From positions 1-64,000 of the forward strand of contig CP073762.1 in NCBI GenBank assembly GCA_018399055.1: a stretch of DNA of 64,000 bases. Direction: 5' to 3'. Shown here in pieces: positions 61,708-64,000 of this stretch. Origin of the DNA: Simkaniaceae bacterium. GTDB lineage: Bacteria > Chlamydiota > Chlamydiia > Chlamydiales > Simkaniaceae. The position numbers and the translations under genes were made by a program. How positions within the stretch are numbered: the first letter of the stretch is position 1; the number at the start of each line of letters is the position of its first letter. Below the pieces are notes generated by a model that was not told the origin of the DNA, ran no database searches, and saw only the letters and a list, made by a program, of their open reading frames with translations.

Positions 61708-63405
61708 TTAGAAGCTTGCTTGCAGGCCAAAGTGCCCCATTGAATGTCTATGAGAGTCGTCCACTTTTCTCATGATTGAATCCAATTGCCACCCATAATC
61801 AAACCGTAGGGTGAGATACTCCCCAAATGCGTAACGGACACCAGGTCCGATCGAGGCGAGGACTTCTGTAGTATCAACTAAAATCGACTGATCAGCATCG
61901 TATGTATATCCAAAGTCTAGAAAAACGAGGCATTGGAGTTGATGAGAGATTTTTTTTGTTCTGAACATTGAAAACGGGGGGCTACGGACCTCATTTTTTA
62001 TCAGAAGTCCGTTGTCTCCAATCACCTCATTCTCATCGTAGCCTCGAACAGTTGCGTACCCTCCCAGTGAAATTTCTTCACTCGGAAGGAGCTTTCCAGA
62101 TGCTTGCTGAAATAGGGTGTTGAGAACCCATGAAAACTTTCGAGGAAGTATCAGGGTTTGATCAAAGCGAAATGTTCCATAGATGTAGTTGCTTTTTGCC
62201 CCTGATCTTTCTTGAGAAAAGTTATCATCATGATTGTAAGCTGTCATTCCTCCCGGACTAATATAGAGAAGAACTTCAAATGAACAGTTCCCTTTTTGGT
62301 AGGTTATATCGCATCCATACCCCATAACAAATTGGGAAATATCGATAGAACTATCGAAAGTTTGATCTGTTGCAAATGCAAGAAAGTTATTTGTTCGTTT
62401 AAACTCGTAGCTCATGGAAGTGTTATTTTTCCACGACCCAAAAGCCCTAAAGGGAATGACATACCTAGAACGAATTTGCCAGCTGTTTCCGTTTAGGTCT
62501 GTGTCCTCATTCTTTGGAGGTTTTGTTTTGACGTAGGCTCCAAAAAATTCTAGGTAATTTCTCCAGGGGAGAGGAATGACGTAATTCCCAGACTGAGCAT
62601 GCCATTTATTAAATGAGTCTGCAAATGTCCATTGATAATTGATACGGTGACCTATGCCCCATAAGTTACCATAATCGATTCCCGAATAATAACGGGAACG
62701 TCCAGCAATAATGTTCCCTGTGTTTTGATATCCTCCATATACTTTCAAAGGAAAATGGTCTTTTGTTAGGAGGGTCACATCGGTTGTTCCTACTTCGGAC
62801 CCAGGTTCATAAATCAGTTGCGTCGATCGAAAGGGATTGTTGTTAATCCAATCCAAGTCCTCACCCATGCGATTACTGCGAATAGGTTCCCCTGATTTTG
62901 TCCTGATCATCGCAGCAATCTTCTCATTGGAGAAAAACTTTGCCCCCTCAGAATGAACGGCCCCTAATTCTCCAATCACAATCACAATGACGAGTTGACC
63001 ACAAGTAATGTCTTGCTCGGGGATGACCGCATTGACAATTGGATATCCCTTAGCTTGATAGTAATGAACCACCTCTTTTTTTATGGACTCTAGGATATCA
63101 GGAGAGATCGGATCACCAAGAAAGGGCTTCATTTTATTCAAAAATTTTTCTTCATCAGGAACGAAGAGTCCCTTGACACTCACACTGGGATATTCTGAAT
63201 TATTGCTCTCTGAGATATTTGTGTGGCATCCTTTAAAAAGTAAGTATCTTAGCTCGGGGGCTTTTGTCTTTTCTTCACACAAATGCTCTTGTGTATTCCT
63301 TGTATATAGCATCTCGCGCACCCCTGCTATTCCTGATACATGGATCAGTAAAAAGGTGATTACAAGGTGTTTTAATCGGATGAATCTTAACTTGCCGATA
63401 GACAC
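61708..63405 (-). CDS. TpsB-type two-partner secretion translocator (ShlB/FhaC family)
   Basis: The 565-residue protein has a signal segment (LKHLVITFLLIHVSGIAGV). The POTRA region is visible as VSVKGLFVPDEEKFLNKMKP, VVHYYQAKGYPIVNAVIPEQ and LVIVIVIGELGAVHSEGAK. The barrel follows, with VTLLTKDHFPLKVYGGYQNT, the conserved EISLGGYATVRGYDENEVIG (the VRGY/F tetrad of Omp85-type translocators) and a C-terminal phenylalanine (HFGLQASF). It exports the exoprotein encoded just upstream. The start is a GTG at 63405 with GAGGAAAA in front; its first base is the last base of the upstream stop (TAGTG), so the two are translationally coupled. Confidence 0.9.
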   Translation of the reverse strand: MSIGKLRFIRLKHLVITFLLIHVSGIAGVREMLYTRNTQEHLCEEKTKAPELRYLLFKGCHTNISESNNSEYPSVSVKGLFVPDEEKFLNKMKPFLGDPISPDILESIKKEVVHYYQAKGYPIVNAVIPEQDITCGQLVIVIVIGELGAVHSEGAKFFSNEKIAAMIRTKSGEPIRSNRMGEDLDWINNNPFRSTQLIYEPGSEVGTTDVTLLTKDHFPLKVYGGYQNTGNIIAGRSRYYSGIDYGNLWGIGHRINYQWTFADSFNKWHAQSGNYVIPLPWRNYLEFFGAYVKTKPPKNEDTDLNGNSWQIRSRYVIPFRAFGSWKNNTSMSYEFKRTNNFLAFATDQTFDSSIDISQFVMGYGCDITYQKGNCSFEVLLYISPGGMTAYNHDDNFSQERSGAKSNYIYGTFRFDQTLILPRKFSWVLNTLFQQASGKLLPSEEISLGGYATVRGYDENEVIGDNGLLIKNEVRSPPFSMFRTKKISHQLQCLVFLDFGYTYDADQSILVDTTEVLASIGPGVRYAFGEYLTLRFDYGWQLDSIMRKVDDSHRHSMGHFGLQASF

Positions 63406-64000
63406 TATTTTCCTCTATTGAGTTGCCCTTGATGTATATGCTCAGTGTTGATGCTTGTATTTTCAGATACCCCTGCCTGGCTTTCTATGTTTCCTTTCAA
63501 GAGGTCATCAAGATTGAGAACGGTCCCCAGATTGGAAGTCCAAACGTTATAGTAGATCTGTTGACTGGTGTTCAGTTGAAAGTATTCAATTTCTTTTGTC
63601 AAGGTTAGAGTTAAATCTGTTCGAAGCCCCTGTATTTTTTCTAGAGAACTCGGGGGACTTACAGGGTTGGATGGGGAAACATCAAGCGTATAGTTTCCTA
63701 CGATTGTTCCAATATTGACAAAACCCTTACCGAGATTTGAGGCTGTGCCTGAATAAGGACCTGTCAAAGAGATTATCGCAGGGGAAGAAAAAGCATTATA
63801 ATCGAGAGTATTACTTGTAGCAGGGGCTCCTCCATCTACAAATCCTGCTAATGTCGCTCCATCAGAAAAGACAAAGGTATCTCCCAGAATCCCCCCAGCT
63901 AGGTTTGAAAACTCTGTAAAAGTAAGATATCCTGTCTGAGGAAATGCTGCGTTAATCAAAATTCCTTGCTGATTTCCAGTAATATTCCACGTACTGGTGA
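63405..64000 (-). CDS. C-terminal part of a TpsA-like secreted exoprotein, 5' end outside the window
   Basis: The frame is open to the window edge, so at least 197 residues are the end of a longer gene. The text TWNITGNQQGILINAAF and later LTLTLTKEIEYFQLNTSQQI is rich in N, T, S and G and looks like beta-helix repeats ending in a less regular tail. Position directly before the translocator gene identifies it as the likely exported substrate of the two-partner system. The N-terminal TPS domain that would prove this is not in the window. Confidence 0.7.
   Translation of the reverse strand, partial: TSTWNITGNQQGILINAAFPQTGYLTFTEFSNLAGGILGDTFVFSDGATLAGFVDGGAPATSNTLDYNAFSSPAIISLTGPYSGTASNLGKGFVNIGTIVGNYTLDVSPSNPVSPPSSLEKIQGLRTDLTLTLTKEIEYFQLNTSQQIYYNVWTSNLGTVLNLDDLLKGNIESQAGVSENTSINTEHIHQGQLNRGK

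Overview
The window comes from the chromosome of a member of the phylum Chlamydiota outside the Chlamydiaceae; a Simkania-like or related environmental chlamydia fits best, but the species is inference. Four gene neighbourhoods match, from memory, the order in Chlamydia trachomatis: sohB-polA-coaE-rho, rsbU next to eno, uvrD next to rpoN, and mcsA-mcsB. They are interspersed with material unusual for Chlamydiaceae: two MOMP-like barrels, putA, a NamZ-type muramidase, a two-partner secretion pair, four insertion sequences, and a cluster of membrane-anchored glycosyltransferases.

Layout. 1-6.2 kb: replication and termination genes (sohB end, polA, coaE, rho), with an IS427-type element inserted just before polA. 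6.4-15.8 kb: a GT28-like glycosyltransferase, a secreted protein, a small membrane protein, a VOC-fold protein, manA, a large inverse-autotransporter-like surface protein, a degenerate second copy of the manA 3' end, an unrecognised two-membrane-segment coiled-coil protein, and an intact ISAs1 element with a 10-bp target duplication. 15.8-25.7 kb: housekeeping genes (ROK kinase, pentapeptide lipoprotein, CCA/poly(A) polymerase family, RsbU phosphatase, SpoU methylase, RsgA, enolase, cupin, peroxiredoxin, MBL hydrolase, tRNA-Arg). 25.7-27.5 kb: a small gene split by an IS66-type element; the original reading frame can be rebuilt across the 8-bp duplication. 27.6-39.8 kb: PrmA-like methylase, effector-binding protein, MOMP-like barrel, groES-groEL with a clear promoter and a degenerate CIRCE, YajG-like lipoprotein, NamZ, PutA, UvrD/PcrA. 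39.8-41.6 kb: two tiny coupled genes and rpoN.

41.5-48.9 kb (minus strand) is a tightly coupled cluster of two GT2-type and three GT32-type glycosyltransferases plus an HExxH membrane protein. Its members show tandem duplication and swapping of a C-terminal tail between unrelated enzyme families. An IS5-family element follows. 50.1-52.7 kb holds short lineage-specific hydrophobic proteins and a roughly 190-bp region of competing complementary segments in front of a small helix-turn-helix gene. 52.8-61.6 kb: second MOMP-like barrel, a tandem pair of exported histidine-phosphatase-like proteins (one with its catalytic motif lost), a Q/S-rich secreted protein, McsA, an McsB homologue with an altered active site, an IspD-SDR fusion resembling CDP-ribitol synthases, a TPR protein, and a paralogue of one of the small hydrophobic proteins. 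61.7-64 kb: TpsB translocator and the C-terminal part of its TpsA exoprotein.

The accessory genes point mostly at the envelope and at surface or secreted proteins: porin-like barrels, an inverse autotransporter, two-partner secretion and exported glycosyltransferases. That fits an obligate intracellular lifestyle. Functions were read from recognisable motifs only; no database search was possible.
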